NCBI RefSeq assembly: GCF_022352215.1
Contig: NZ_JAKRWF010000002.1
Span: 186,001 to 250,000 of the forward strand
Direction: 5' to 3'
Length of the DNA stretch: 64,000 nucleotides
DNA from: Flavihumibacter cheonanensis
GTDB lineage: Bacteria; Bacteroidota; Bacteroidia; Chitinophagales; Chitinophagaceae
The notes below the pieces were generated by a model that ran no database searches, was not told where the DNA came from, and saw only the letters and a program-made list of their open reading frames with translations. A program made the position numbers and the translations under genes. This document shows, in pieces, positions 7,140 through 16,706 of the stretch (the stretch's first letter is position 1; every line of letters starts with the position of its first letter).

Positions 7140-10052
7140 TTAGGAGAACAAATACTGAAGATCATCTTCTGTCAGTTGTTTGATGAAGCTCTCATCGTCG
7201 GGAACCAGGGTTTGTGACAGCAGTCGTTTCCGCTCCTGCAGTTCGATGATTTTTTCTTCAATGGTATCTTTACAGATCATCTGGTAAGCAAATACATTTT
7301 TTGTTTGCCCGATCCGGTAGGCCCGGTCAACCGCCTGCTGCTGAACAGCTGTATTCCACCAGGGATCTACTAGGAACACATAATCCGCAGCCGTTAAGGT
7401 CAAACCGGTATTGCCAGCTTTCAAACTGATAAGGAAAATATTGACATCATTATCCGGTGCCTGGAACTGCTCTACCAGTTCTGCCCTCTTCGCTGGTGGA
7501 GTCTCACCATCAAAATGATAATAGGCAAGTCCCGCCTGCTGGCAGGCTTTTCCAATCATATGCAACATTCCCCTAAACTGTGAAAACACCAATACTTTAT
7601 TGGAACGAAGATTGTGCTGTAACTCTTCCATCAATACTTCGATTTTCACAGAGTCTGCCTGCATTAATCCGCTATCTTTTAATAATGCCGGCGCGGCACA
7701 AATCTGTCGCAGTTTCTGCATGCCCGCCAGGATGGAGAGTTTACTCTTACCAATTCCTTCCTGCCGGATATTCAGGAAAATACTATCGCGAATCTGGCTC
7801 TTTGTTTCCTCGTACATCGCTTTCTGATCCGGCGACATCTCACACCAAAGCACCGATTCTGTTTTAGGCGGCAGATCGGTAGCCACCTGTTGTTTGGTTC
7901 TTCGCAACACAAATGGTGCAGTCAGTTGTTTTAATGCCTGCACTTTTTCCTCATTGCGCTCCCGGTCAATCGGATGCGCGTATTCCTTTCGGAAAAACTC
8001 GGGCTGACCAAACAGACCCGGAACCAGAAATTGCAGTTGCGCATATAAGTCGAAGGTATTATTCATTACAGGAGTACCACTTAAGGCCACACGGGCTGTA
8101 GCTTTTAACTGATACACTGCACGGGTAATCTGCGCCGATGGATTCTTGATAGTATGACTTTCATCCAACACTACCGCATCCCAGTTCACCACCTGAAGCG
8201 ATTCAATATCAGAACGAAGAGTCCCATAACTTGTAATTAGAACTTTTGCACCCGAAGATCGAAACCCTTCCATATCCCGGGAAGTTCCATGATATACAAA
8301 AGAGCGAAGGGAAGGTGCAAATTTTTCGAGTTCCTTTCTCCAGTTGTGCATTAAGGTAGCCGGACAAACAATCATGCTTAATCGAAGATCAGTTCCCGGC
8401 CCTTCCTGCCGATGTGCCAGGAAGCAAATGGTTTGAAGTGTTTTACCCAAGCCCATATCATCTGCCAGGCAGGCGCCCGCATCAATCTCTGACAACAGGC
8501 TGATCCATTCGAAGCCCTTCTGTTGGTAAGGCCTTAATACAGCTTTTACTGTAGAAGGAACCGGAATCAGTGCCGTTTCAGCAGATTGCCAGTGCAGCCA
8601 TTTTTCCCACCATTCCCTGGCGATGGCTCTTCTCAAAGCATAAGATCCTTCAGTTACTGCATCTCCTGTTACCTCACCCTCATGGTTATCCGAATTTTCT
8701 TCTTTCTTCAAGCCCAGCAATATCCATTGAGGAACGATTAACTCAGCACCTTTGATCTTCCCATGTTTGATGATCGCACTGTAACGCGATAACCATTCTT
8801 CGGTAAGTACTCCAATGGAGTGATCCTTGAGTAAAACTGATTTCACACCTGCCAGTAATAACTTTTGCAATTCGGCTAGTGGAATCGTTTCACCACCAAA
8901 GCGGAGTGAAAATTGAATATGCAGGGAGTTGCCGATAGTTTTGATGATAACACATGTTGTTTCCGGAGGGAAGGGTGAATACCGGAAGGTGCGCAACAAC
9001 TCCATTCCCAGCAGTTCTACATTCTCTTCAATTAGCCGGTGATATACTTTCAGGAACCAGTGCTTTTTCTTTGCCTCAGCAAAGGGAAGATTGAATACCC
9101 CGTTCAGTTGTTTGGCGAAATTCGGGTGAAGGGATTGCAGTTTATCATGAAAAGCCTGTTCTGCTGCCCGATTACGTTTGACTACATATACCTGTCCATT
9201 TCGGTTAAACTCCTCCGTTAGTTTGAATGCGCCTTCTACCCAAAATCCATCGTAGTTCCAGCGGGGAGTCAGCATCAGGAAGCTGCCACTTATCTCACTC
9301 AGATAAATCGCATGGGTTGGCTCCACTTCCACGATATCCTTGTTTAAAACAGCACCCATTTCAATGGTATAGTCCTGCTCCAGTCTTTTCAATACATGTT
9401 CAGAAAATCCTGCGGGATCGGCTGCATAAACCGCCGGATCATTTGCCGCCAGCCACTGAAGGGTCTGGTAATCTGTCATACTCAACAACCAGTAGCTGTT
9501 TTCCCTGAAAAGAAAAAAATATTCCCGCTGAAATTCACTCAGAGGTTCAAATTCTATATCTACTTTAACAAGAGGAATCAGTTCGAGTCCGGCTTCCGAT
9601 TTATCCACTTTAAATCGCAGTTCAGGAGCCTGCCGCATCACTTTACAACTGATCGTAAGATGATTGCCGGTTTTGGGATTGATCGTCTGGTGATACCAGC
9701 TGAAATCAACTTCCTGCTCCAGCAATTGAGAAAACAGCTGGTGTACCTGCCGCACAAAAGAGCGATCAATATAAGCAGTAAGTGAAGTGCCGGCTTTTTG
9801 TTTGGCATGCGTACGGGTAAGTTGTTGAACCAGTTGGGTGAGTGCTTCATCCCCTAAAACAGCAAGGCATTCCTGCGCAACCCTTGGCCAGGCAGGAAAG
9901 GCTTTGCGCACTACATCCCCATCCAGTGCTTCCCGGGCGAAATCCACGCCCCTGGCCTGTTTGGTGATATAAAAAGCTTCTACCGGCGACCAGCGCTGAT
10001 GGAGACGATTCGGTTTTAAAAAGAGGGCGGTTTGACGTTCCGGTTTACTCAT
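7140..10052 (-). CDS. SNF2-family DEAD/DEAH-box helicase
   Basis: A 970-aa Swi2/Snf2 ATPase that probably remodels or translocates on DNA or nucleoprotein. The N-terminal 480 residues are poorly defined. Motif I (DDMGLGKT) lies near residue 525-535, motif II (DESH) near 628 and motif III (LSGTPVMN) after it. The C-terminal helicase domain has VFSQFRGML and motif VI VDRAYRIGQ, hallmarks of bacterial SNF2 proteins. The ATG at 10052 is preferred; an upstream start at 10121 would overlap the divergent aminotransferase promoter. It may take part in repair or transcription recycling, but the sequence alone does not decide this. Confidence 0.9.
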   Translation of the reverse strand: MSKPERQTALFLKPNRLHQRWSPVEAFYITKQARGVDFAREALDGDVVRKAFPAWPRVAQECLAVLGDEALTQLVQQLTRTHAKQKAGTSLTAYIDRSFVRQVHQLFSQLLEQEVDFSWYHQTINPKTGNHLTISCKVMRQAPELRFKVDKSEAGLELIPLVKVDIEFEPLSEFQREYFFLFRENSYWLLSMTDYQTLQWLAANDPAVYAADPAGFSEHVLKRLEQDYTIEMGAVLNKDIVEVEPTHAIYLSEISGSFLMLTPRWNYDGFWVEGAFKLTEEFNRNGQVYVVKRNRAAEQAFHDKLQSLHPNFAKQLNGVFNLPFAEAKKKHWFLKVYHRLIEENVELLGMELLRTFRYSPFPPETTCVIIKTIGNSLHIQFSLRFGGETIPLAELQKLLLAGVKSVLLKDHSIGVLTEEWLSRYSAIIKHGKIKGAELIVPQWILLGLKKEENSDNHEGEVTGDAVTEGSYALRRAIAREWWEKWLHWQSAETALIPVPSTVKAVLRPYQQKGFEWISLLSEIDAGACLADDMGLGKTLQTICFLAHRQEGPGTDLRLSMIVCPATLMHNWRKELEKFAPSLRSFVYHGTSRDMEGFRSSGAKVLITSYGTLRSDIESLQVVNWDAVVLDESHTIKNPSAQITRAVYQLKATARVALSGTPVMNNTFDLYAQLQFLVPGLFGQPEFFRKEYAHPIDRERNEEKVQALKQLTAPFVLRRTKQQVATDLPPKTESVLWCEMSPDQKAMYEETKSQIRDSIFLNIRQEGIGKSKLSILAGMQKLRQICAAPALLKDSGLMQADSVKIEVLMEELQHNLRSNKVLVFSQFRGMLHMIGKACQQAGLAYYHFDGETPPAKRAELVEQFQAPDNDVNIFLISLKAGNTGLTLTAADYVFLVDPWWNTAVQQQAVDRAYRIGQTKNVFAYQMICKDTIEEKIIELQERKRLLSQTLVPDDESFIKQLTEDDLQYLFS

Positions 10053-10131
10053 AGAGCCGGCAAATATAAGGTCAACAATTGAACCGGGCAGAGCATCCCT
10101 TTCCGTACCTTTGCCCCCCAAATTGCCGTAT

Positions 10132-11379
10132 ATGAAACTGAGTCATTTGTCTGAAACACTTATTGGATCCGAGATTGTGAAACTGGGTGGAGAAATCCGG
10201 GAGAAGATCCGGCTGGGAGAAAAGATATACAATTTTACTGTTGGAGATTTTGATCCGAATGTATTTCCCATTCCCAAAGAACTGGAAGATCATATCGTGG
10301 AGGCCTATCGTGCCCATTTCACGAACTATCCGCTGGCTGAAGGCAATCTCGACCTGAGAGAATCCATCGCGGCATTTATTAAAGAAAGAGAGGGATTAGA
10401 TTATTCCAAATCAGAATATCTCGTTGCTGCGGGTGGCCGGCCACTGATCTATGCAATTTTTCGGGCCATTGTGGACGAGGGAGAAAAGGTGGTGTATGCT
10501 GTGCCCTCCTGGAATAACAATCACTATACCCACTTTGTAGGTGGTGAACATGTGGTAGTGGAAGCCGGACCAGATACCAATTTCATGCCCAGCGCTGCTT
10601 CATTGCAACCCCTGCTGAAAGGTGCCAGTCTGCTGGCGCTTTGTTCACCTCAAAACCCGACGGGTACTGTATTTACAAAGGAAGAACTGGAAAAAATCTG
10701 CGACCTGGTACTGGCAGAGAATGCAAGCCGTGGTCCCGAAGAGAAAAAACTCTATGTATTATATGACCAGATGTACTGGCACCTGACCTATGGTGATATC
10801 CAGCATTACAATCCGGTTAGCCTGCGGCCGGCTATGCGCGATTACACCATTTTCGTAGATGCGATCTCCAAAGTATTTGCTGCAACCGGTGTGCGGGTGG
10901 GATGGAGTTTTGGTCCGGCTGCCATTATCGATAAAATGAAAGCTATCCTCGGCCATGTGGGTGCCTGGGCACCGATGGCAGAACAAAAAGCAGTGGCAAA
11001 ATACCTGCAGGAAAAAGAAGCCATTGATCACTTCCTCGCCCATTTCAAATCGGAAGTGGAATACCGGCTGCGTGCTATTCATGATGGCTTTCAGGCGCTA
11101 AAGGCTGAAGGTTTCGCGGTGGATTCGGTTGCGCCCCAGGCGGCCATTTATCTTACCATCAAAGTGGACCTGGTTGGAAAGCAGACCCCTGAAGGTAAGG
11201 TGTTGGCTACTCAGTCAGATGTTACCAGCTATTTACTGAATATGGCAAAGCTGGCAGTAGTGCCCTTTTATGCCTTCGGTGCATCGGCACAATCACCCTG
11301 GTATCGCTTGAGCGTTGGAACCTGTAAAAAAGAAGAAATCCCGGTTATGTTAGCTGGTTTAAAAGCGGCATTGATATAA
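10132..11379 (+). CDS. PLP-dependent class I/II aminotransferase
   Basis: A 415-aa fold-type I aminotransferase, cytosolic. The PLP lysine is K247 in DAISKVFAATGVRVGW; the cofactor-binding PQNPTGT segment and the YPLAEGNLDLR substrate-loop region are also present. It resembles aspartate/aromatic aminotransferases. The exact amino donor cannot be read from sequence. The only ATG near the start is 10132; the open frame extends to a TTG at 10111. The gene diverges from the SNF2 helicase with about 80 bases between starts and ends in a terminator. Confidence 0.9.
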   Translation: MKLSHLSETLIGSEIVKLGGEIREKIRLGEKIYNFTVGDFDPNVFPIPKELEDHIVEAYRAHFTNYPLAEGNLDLRESIAAFIKEREGLDYSKSEYLVAAGGRPLIYAIFRAIVDEGEKVVYAVPSWNNNHYTHFVGGEHVVVEAGPDTNFMPSAASLQPLLKGASLLALCSPQNPTGTVFTKEELEKICDLVLAENASRGPEEKKLYVLYDQMYWHLTYGDIQHYNPVSLRPAMRDYTIFVDAISKVFAATGVRVGWSFGPAAIIDKMKAILGHVGAWAPMAEQKAVAKYLQEKEAIDHFLAHFKSEVEYRLRAIHDGFQALKAEGFAVDSVAPQAAIYLTIKVDLVGKQTPEGKVLATQSDVTSYLLNMAKLAVVPFYAFGASAQSPWYRLSVGTCKKEEIPVMLAGLKAALI

Positions 11380-11381
11380 AT

Positions 11382-11418
11382 AAAGAGAGACAGGCGCCAC
11401 AAACACCTGTCTCTTTTT
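11382..11418 (+). terminator. Terminator of the aminotransferase gene
   Basis: Stem AGAGACAGG (11386-11394) pairs with CCTGTCTCT (11406-11414), flanked by A-rich and T-rich tracts, 3 bases after the stop codon. Confidence 0.85.
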
Positions 11419-11464
11419 ATTTTATTTTCAAACTCCAAGACAAAATATACTGTCTTAGATCCGA

Positions 11465-11710
11465 TCAGTTTTTGTTGTTGAGAAATACGAAAGGGGGTTC
11501 ACCGCTGTGGATGAACTTCATGATGCGCCTGCAATCTGTTGATATTCGAAACTTGTTGCAGTCAATGATCTCATACACGTGCGAATAGGTTTCCTGCGTC
11601 TCAACATCCATCAATAGTTTGTTGAGTTGAACCAGTTCACGTTCCATCGCGTCCTCATTGTCGCGAGCATGCTTAACCAGCACTAACAAGTCTCTGTTTG
11701 GCGCTTTCAT
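11465..11710 (-). CDS. Hypothetical 81-aa protein
   Basis: A small soluble protein with a charged helical N-terminal half (KHARDNEDAMERELVQLNKLL) and a C-terminal half ending PFVFLNNKN. It has no signal peptide or known motif. It has an ATG start and lies 11 bases downstream of a tiny lipoprotein gene on the same strand, so the two may be co-transcribed. Real coding is likely but not certain; function unknown. Confidence 0.5.
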   Translation of the reverse strand: MKAPNRDLLVLVKHARDNEDAMERELVQLNKLLMDVETQETYSHVYEIIDCNKFRISTDCRRIMKFIHSGEPPFVFLNNKN

Positions 11711-11721
11711 TTAATCAGATT

Positions 11722-11853
11722 TTAGTAGCCTACATAACCCTTATTCATATTGCAGCCACATCCCTTGCCCCCCGCACGGTTGCTAGTGCTACAGGAAACC
11801 GCAATACTACTAATCATAATTGCCAGAACGACGTATATCAGCGTCTTCTTCAT
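11722..11853 (-). CDS. Tiny 43-aa lipoprotein with GCGC motif
   Basis: ATG to TAA, 43 codons. A hydrophobic signal (MKKTLIYVVLAIMISSIAVSC) ends in a lipobox with Cys21. The mature peptide is only 23 residues, rich in Gly/Lys, with GKGCGCNMNKGYVGY at the end. Small lipoproteins with a GCxC-type tail are common in Bacteroidota and poorly understood. The second Cys pair could bind metal or form a disulfide. The antisense open frame starting at 11750 is a shadow. Confidence 0.7.
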   Translation of the reverse strand: MKKTLIYVVLAIMISSIAVSCSTSNRAGGKGCGCNMNKGYVGY

Positions 11854-11903
11854 AATTTTAGCTTTACAATTTAACTATTTTTCCTACAAAAAAGTATCCC
11901 GGT

Positions 11904-13097
11904 TTGAGCAATTTTTCGAATTTAATCCCAAAATTTTCACCCGGGACCCGAATCCTGCTTTCTCCCATGGAATGGGGGCTCGGACATGCTAGCCGCTGTA
12001 TACCTATTCTAAACTATTTACTTAACAATTGCCAGGCTGATTTGGTTGTAGCTGCCAATGGCCCCCAGGCAGCCCTGATCCGTGCTGTTTTTCCTACCCT
12101 CACTATCGTAGATATCCCTGCTTACTCTGTCAGCTACCACAAAAACCGAGCCGGGACTATCACCCGATTGGCCTTTTCTTTGCCCCATCTGGCTCAGCGG
12201 ATAAGGGCTGAAAACCGCTGGCTGCTTGAGTTTGCCAGGAATCACCCTCTGGACGCCATCATTAGTGATAACCGGTATGGACTCTGGCACCCTAAGATTC
12301 CTTCCTACCTGATTACCCATCAACTGGGCATCAAAACTCCCTTTGGAAAATCGATAGATGCCCTGGTTCGAAACCAGTTGTACCGGTATATCGGAAAATT
12401 CCACGCCTGCTGGGTACCTGATTTTGAAGAATTTGAGCAGTCGCTTGCCGGGGAATTGTCACATCCCAAACACCTTCCAGGTATTCCGGTTGAATACATT
12501 GGACCACTTACGCGGATAACTCAAGTGGAAAAAAATGAGATCATTCCGGAATTGGCTGGTCTTGCTTTAACTGCTTTCGAATCCACCATCACCAAAACCT
12601 CCTTTCAGTTCAGCTCGGATGCGATTAAAGAGGACCCTGGAACTGCCATTCAATTATTGGTTGTGTTATCCGGACCTGAACCTCAACGATCCATTTTCGA
12701 GGAATTGATTCTTGAGCAATGGGCAGAGGCACCCGGGCAGTCGCTGCTATTAGTGCGGGGTTTGCCTGAAGAACATTCAGGCACTCAAACAAACATTAAC
12801 CTGGCGAACAAGGGTAATAAAGAGAAAGTCGTGCATATTCAAAATGCGATGGCAGTCAATCATTTATCACCGGCTGCCCTTTCGCAGGCCATTGCCAATG
12901 CTAACTGCATCCTCACCCGAAGTGGCTACAGCAGCATAATGGATTTGCTTCCCCATCATTCCAACTGTTGGATGGTGCCTACTCCCGGTCAAACTGAACA
13001 AGAATACCTGGCTCACTACCTATCACAAAAAAAATTGATTCAAACCCAGCACCAGGATCGGTTTTCCCTTGCCCACATCCTCTCACCCGAAAGGTGA
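11904..13097 (+). CDS. MurG-like glycosyltransferase (GT28-type)
   Basis: A 397-aa GT-B fold glycosyltransferase. The N-terminal glycine-rich loop MEWGLGHASRCIPI at about residues 22-35 is typical of MurG/GT28 enzymes. The C-terminal donor-binding part contains LTRSGYSSIMDLL and PTPGQTEQEYLAHYL (acceptor and UDP-sugar motifs). The first ATG is codon 22 and would remove the first beta-strand (TRILLSP), so the TTG at 11904 is taken as start. The substrate is unknown; a UDP-sugar donor is inferred. It ends 4 bases from the convergent phosphatase gene. Confidence 0.8.
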   Translation: MSNFSNLIPKFSPGTRILLSPMEWGLGHASRCIPILNYLLNNCQADLVVAANGPQAALIRAVFPTLTIVDIPAYSVSYHKNRAGTITRLAFSLPHLAQRIRAENRWLLEFARNHPLDAIISDNRYGLWHPKIPSYLITHQLGIKTPFGKSIDALVRNQLYRYIGKFHACWVPDFEEFEQSLAGELSHPKHLPGIPVEYIGPLTRITQVEKNEIIPELAGLALTAFESTITKTSFQFSSDAIKEDPGTAIQLLVVLSGPEPQRSIFEELILEQWAEAPGQSLLLVRGLPEEHSGTQTNINLANKGNKEKVVHIQNAMAVNHLSPAALSQAIANANCILTRSGYSSIMDLLPHHSNCWMVPTPGQTEQEYLAHYLSQKKLIQTQHQDRFSLAHILSPER

Positions 13098-13101
13098 GAG
13101 A

Positions 13102-13593
13102 TTAACCCAACTTTGGTGCATCAAAAAACAGGAATGTTTTGCGGGCCAGCGGAAAATCCGACCATCGATTGGAATCCATTTGTACAGCAAAAATTCCACA
13201 GGTTGGCATATTATCAATCCTGGTGGATGTGAGCGAGTTGACAAATTCAGTAATTCCCGGATTATGGCCGAAGATTGCTACAGAAGAAATGGAATCGGGC
13301 AAACTGGAAATTACCTCCCGGTAAACAGTTGGAGGGGCGTGATACAATTCATCGCGTAACTGCAATTGCTCCACATTGCGATCATAGGTTTTAATGAAAT
13401 GGCTGGCTGTTTGAAGTGCACGCTTTGCCGTGCTCGTCACAAATGCATCAATCTGAATTTGCTTGTCGAGCAACCGCCGGGCCATTTCCGGCGCATTTTT
13501 TTGTCCCCTTTCATTTAAGGGGCGATCGAAATCAGGCTGGGTCAAATCACCCCAGCTACTCTTGGCATGACGGACCAAATAAATGGTTTTCAT
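13102..13593 (-). CDS. SixA-like histidine phosphatase
   Basis: A 163-aa member of the histidine phosphatase superfamily. The catalytic RHG-type motif is LVRHAKS, residues 6-12; the second catalytic histidine is in FGHNPG near 109. The DFDRPLNERGQ segment is typical of SixA. E. coli SixA dephosphorylates phosphohistidine proteins. A similar role here is inferred, although small Bacteroidota members may act on other phosphate esters. Start ATG is clear. Confidence 0.9.
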   Translation of the reverse strand: MKTIYLVRHAKSSWGDLTQPDFDRPLNERGQKNAPEMARRLLDKQIQIDAFVTSTAKRALQTASHFIKTYDRNVEQLQLRDELYHAPPTVYREVISSLPDSISSVAIFGHNPGITEFVNSLTSTRIDNMPTCGIFAVQMDSNRWSDFPLARKTFLFFDAPKLG

Positions 13594-13767
13594 CCCATAA
13601 AATTAACCGTTTTACATGGGTACAGATGGAAAATAAACAGGCCTGTTTATTGGTCCCTCATAGGTTGTGTATTAAAAACGGTCGGTCAGCGTTCAATCAT
13701 CAAATATGTTGCCAAAACAAGCCATGGGCGCGATTTTCACCCAAGTTTAGCGAAAGCTTGACCAAAA

Positions 13768-15615
13768 TCAATAGCCCCGCTCGTTCTTGCCTTCCATATA
13801 ATTCAGGAATGCTTTGTTTACTACCCGATTCCCCCCTTTAGTAGGATAGTTGCCGGTAAAATACCAGTCACCGGTGTTCGTAGGACAAGCCAGGTGCAGG
13901 TCTTCGATTGTCTGGAAAATCAATTCAACAGGGAAGTTAATTTCAGGAGGTGTGATCAGTTCAGCGATTTTGGCTGAGATCTCTTCTGCAGTAAACGGAT
14001 GATATATTTCTTTCACCAGGTTCTTACTGTCTAACTGACCCAGGCGTGCAAGTTCCTTACATTCTTCATGCAGAGCCTGTAATCGATCTTCCATGCCACG
14101 GTCTTTCATCAATGCAATGGCAGCCCGGAATGCGATGAAATCACCCAGCTTGCTCATATCAATACCATAACAATCAGGATAACGAATCTGTGGTGCGGAG
14201 GAAACAATGATGATCTTCTTCGGATTCAATCTTCCCAGCATACGTACAATGCTCTCTTTCAGTGTGGTACCCCGAACAATCGAATCATCAATTACTACCA
14301 GGGTATCCACATGAGGCCGAACAGTACCATAGGTGATGTCATACACGTGCTGAACCATTTCATTCCGGTTCGCATCCTCGGTAATGAAGGTGCGCATCTT
14401 TACATCCTTGATGGCAATTTTTTCCATCCGGATTTTACGGTTGATCATTTCCGTTAGCTTCTCTTCGTCGAAATCCTTACCCCAGGAAAGAATCCGCTGT
14501 ACTTTGATCTGGTTCATATAGTCCTCCATCCCTTTCACCATGCCATAAAAGGCAACCTCAGCTGTATTGGGGATAAAAGAGAAAATGGTATTTTTCAGAT
14601 CGTAATCAATGGATTTCAACACAGCATCACGCAAGTTGTAACCCAACTGACTACGCTCTCTATAGATCTTTTCATCATTACCACGGGAGAAATAGATGCG
14701 TTCAAAACTACAGGCCTTGCGCTCTTTGGCTTCAAGCACCTGCTCAATTTTGTAATTGCCATCCACATCTACAATAAGCGCCTGTCCGGGCATCAGTTCC
14801 TTCACCTCATTCTCACCCACATTAAACGTAGTACGAATGGCAGCACGCTCTGAAGCTGCTACGATTACATCATCAGAAATATAATAATAAGACGGACGGA
14901 TACCATGTGCATCACGCATCACAAAACTTTCACCACTGCCTACCAGTCCGCCGAAATGATAACCTCCATCAAACCATTTGGCTGATTGTTTCAGCACTTC
15001 AGCAATATCAGGGCGACCCGGATTTTTCTGGTCTTCCTGCACCAGGAAATGGTGAACTACTTCCATCATGGCCGCGAGATCACTCTGGCGCTGGAATACA
15101 CCTGGATCAATATTCACCAATCCGAATAATTCTTCCGTATTTACCAGGTTGAAATTGCCCGCGAGTGCGAGGTTCCGGCTTTGAATGGTATCGCGCTTGA
15201 TAAACGGATGACAGAATTCCACATTGTTCTTTCCTTGCGTACCATAGCGCAAATGCCCCAGTAACAATTCTCCCAGAAATTTAACATGCCCTTTCAATAA
15301 GCCAGGGTGTTTCCGGATATCTGGCTGGTATTTTTCAAGATCTGCCACTTCTTCCCCTACCTGCGTAAACAAATCTGCTATTGCCCGCTGCTCTATGCTC
15401 CTGTTTCGGTGCAGAAAAGGATATCCCGGCTCCACATGCAACTTAACCGATGCAATACCAGCCCCATCCTGACCCCGGTTGTGCTGTTTCTCCATCAGGA
15501 GGTAGAGCTTGTTGAGCCCATACATAACTGTTCCATATTGTTGCTGGTAATAAGAGAAGGGCTTGCGTAAACGAATGAAAGCCAGGCCACATTCGTGTTT
15601 AATAGCGTCGCTCAT
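13768..15615 (-). CDS. purF: Amidophosphoribosyltransferase (PurF-type)
   Basis: A 615-aa enzyme with a class II glutamine amidotransferase domain (about 9-300) and a phosphoribosyltransferase domain (about 330-520). The catalytic N-terminal Cys is Cys9, exposed after removal of a short propeptide (MSDAIKHE). NRGQDGAG near 47-54 is the glutaminase motif. VVIDDSIVRGTT near 438 is the PRPP-binding loop. The reaction is PRPP plus glutamine to phosphoribosylamine, the first step of purine synthesis. It is longer than the roughly 500-aa E. coli enzyme, with insertions such as the extended N-domain loop; this long form occurs in Bacteroidota. Confidence 0.88.
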   Translation of the reverse strand: MSDAIKHECGLAFIRLRKPFSYYQQQYGTVMYGLNKLYLLMEKQHNRGQDGAGIASVKLHVEPGYPFLHRNRSIEQRAIADLFTQVGEEVADLEKYQPDIRKHPGLLKGHVKFLGELLLGHLRYGTQGKNNVEFCHPFIKRDTIQSRNLALAGNFNLVNTEELFGLVNIDPGVFQRQSDLAAMMEVVHHFLVQEDQKNPGRPDIAEVLKQSAKWFDGGYHFGGLVGSGESFVMRDAHGIRPSYYYISDDVIVAASERAAIRTTFNVGENEVKELMPGQALIVDVDGNYKIEQVLEAKERKACSFERIYFSRGNDEKIYRERSQLGYNLRDAVLKSIDYDLKNTIFSFIPNTAEVAFYGMVKGMEDYMNQIKVQRILSWGKDFDEEKLTEMINRKIRMEKIAIKDVKMRTFITEDANRNEMVQHVYDITYGTVRPHVDTLVVIDDSIVRGTTLKESIVRMLGRLNPKKIIIVSSAPQIRYPDCYGIDMSKLGDFIAFRAAIALMKDRGMEDRLQALHEECKELARLGQLDSKNLVKEIYHPFTAEEISAKIAELITPPEINFPVELIFQTIEDLHLACPTNTGDWYFTGNYPTKGGNRVVNKAFLNYMEGKNERGY

Positions 15616-15670
15616 GGGAAGAATTGAGGCGCAAAGTTAGGAAATTGCCTTTCTTTGTGCAAAAACAGTA

Positions 15671-16006
15671 ATGGAAGTAAATGGTAAAATTATACAACTG
15701 CTGGGTGTGCAGACCGGCCAGGGGAAAAATGGAACCTGGAAAAAGCAGGAGTTCATCCTGGAAACAGGCGATCAGTACCCGAAAAAGATCTGCATAGCAG
15801 TTTGGGGCGATAAAATTGACATGAGCCAGTTTCGCATAGGTGATCCGGTACAGGTATCATTTGATGTAGAAAGCCGCGAATACAATGGACGCTGGTATAC
15901 GGATGTGAAAGCCTGGAAAGTGGTAGCGCAGGGACAAGCAGGATCAGAACCGCCTCCTTATAATGGCCCGATTGATCCGGTACATGAAGATGATCTGCCC
16001 TTTTAA
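15671..16006 (+). CDS. DUF3127-family protein (OB-fold-like)
   Basis: A 111-aa protein of the DUF3127 type: MEVNGKIIQLLG, then KKQEFILETGDQYPKKICI and WGDKID, ending in a Pro/acidic tail EDDLPF. The acidic, aromatic-ended tail resembles SSB C-termini, which recruit partner proteins. A single-strand DNA-binding OB fold is the likely structure. It is transcribed divergently from purF with 55 bases between starts. Confidence 0.75.
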   Translation: MEVNGKIIQLLGVQTGQGKNGTWKKQEFILETGDQYPKKICIAVWGDKIDMSQFRIGDPVQVSFDVESREYNGRWYTDVKAWKVVAQGQAGSEPPPYNGPIDPVHEDDLPF

Positions 16007-16035
16007 CGGGCAATCATCTATTCAACGCATTGAAA

Positions 16036-16368
16036 TCAAACTTTTACTGTAGTGGTAATTTTATCGGGCAACTCTTTCTCTTTGGAAGCAAGCAGGGCGA
16101 TCTGTTCTCCGCAATGATTGATTGCTTCCCGTACAGAATCTGCATAATCGTTTGAACGCGAATGCGTGAATAAATTTTCACCATACATGGTTACTCTTAT
16201 TTCACAGACTTTGTTATCAACAGGACTGATTTTTGAATCTTCGCGGATGGTGCATTCAATTCGTGAAATCCCTTTGTAAACCTGAGTGAAACGGATGATG
16301 GAGAGTTTAACCAACCGCAGCACAGTTTCTTCAAGTCCTTTCTTTGGTGTATGTATCTCGATGGTCAT
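16036..16368 (-). CDS. HPF/RaiA-like ribosome-associated protein
   Basis: A 110-aa protein resembling the ribosome hibernation-promoting factor fold: a beta-alpha-beta-beta-beta-alpha arrangement with IECTIRED and KVCEIRVTMYGENLF strands and a C-terminal helix DSVREAINHCGEQI. HPF/RaiA proteins bind the 30S subunit and pause translation in stationary phase. It lacks the long C-terminal dimerisation domain, so it is of the short type. Converges with the DUF3127 gene. Confidence 0.65.
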   Translation of the reverse strand: MTIEIHTPKKGLEETVLRLVKLSIIRFTQVYKGISRIECTIREDSKISPVDNKVCEIRVTMYGENLFTHSRSNDYADSVREAINHCGEQIALLASKEKELPDKITTTVKV

Positions 16369-16488
16369 ATTTTAAAGTTACTACCATCCTTTTGTTTTGT
16401 CCAGTTTTTAGCAGATTAAATAGGCGATTTTCTTTTGTATAAATTCAGTATCTTATAAGCAGTATTAACAACCTTAAAAAATAACAAC

Positions 16489-16698
16489 ATGAGAACCTTT
16501 GGTATCATCCTGATTGTAGTTGGAATAGCTATGTTTCTTTTCCGTGGATTCAGTTTTACACAGGAAAAAGAAGTGGTTGACCTGGGTCCTGTTGAAATCA
16601 ACAAAAAAGAAAAGAAAAATATTTCCTGGCCCGTTTATGCCGGCGCAGTTGTAACCGCAGTTGGCGCCTTCCTGGTAGTTAGTGGAAAGAAAAAATAA
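16489..16698 (+). CDS. Small two-helix membrane protein (DUF3185-like)
   Basis: A 69-aa inner-membrane protein with transmembrane helices at about residues 2-20 (TFGIILIVVGIAMFLF) and 43-63 (PVYAGAVVTAVGAFLVV), joined by a charged loop. Both termini likely face one side, with the basic tail GKKK in the cytoplasm. It is 8 bases ahead of a secreted-protein gene and probably co-transcribed with it. Function unknown. Confidence 0.7.
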   Translation: MRTFGIILIVVGIAMFLFRGFSFTQEKEVVDLGPVEINKKEKKNISWPVYAGAVVTAVGAFLVVSGKKK

Positions 16699-16706
16699 AA
16701 TCAGTT

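Noticed and set aside
11750-11992. Rightward 80-aa open frame
   Set aside because: It is antisense to the tiny lipoprotein gene and overlaps the glycosyltransferase start in another frame.
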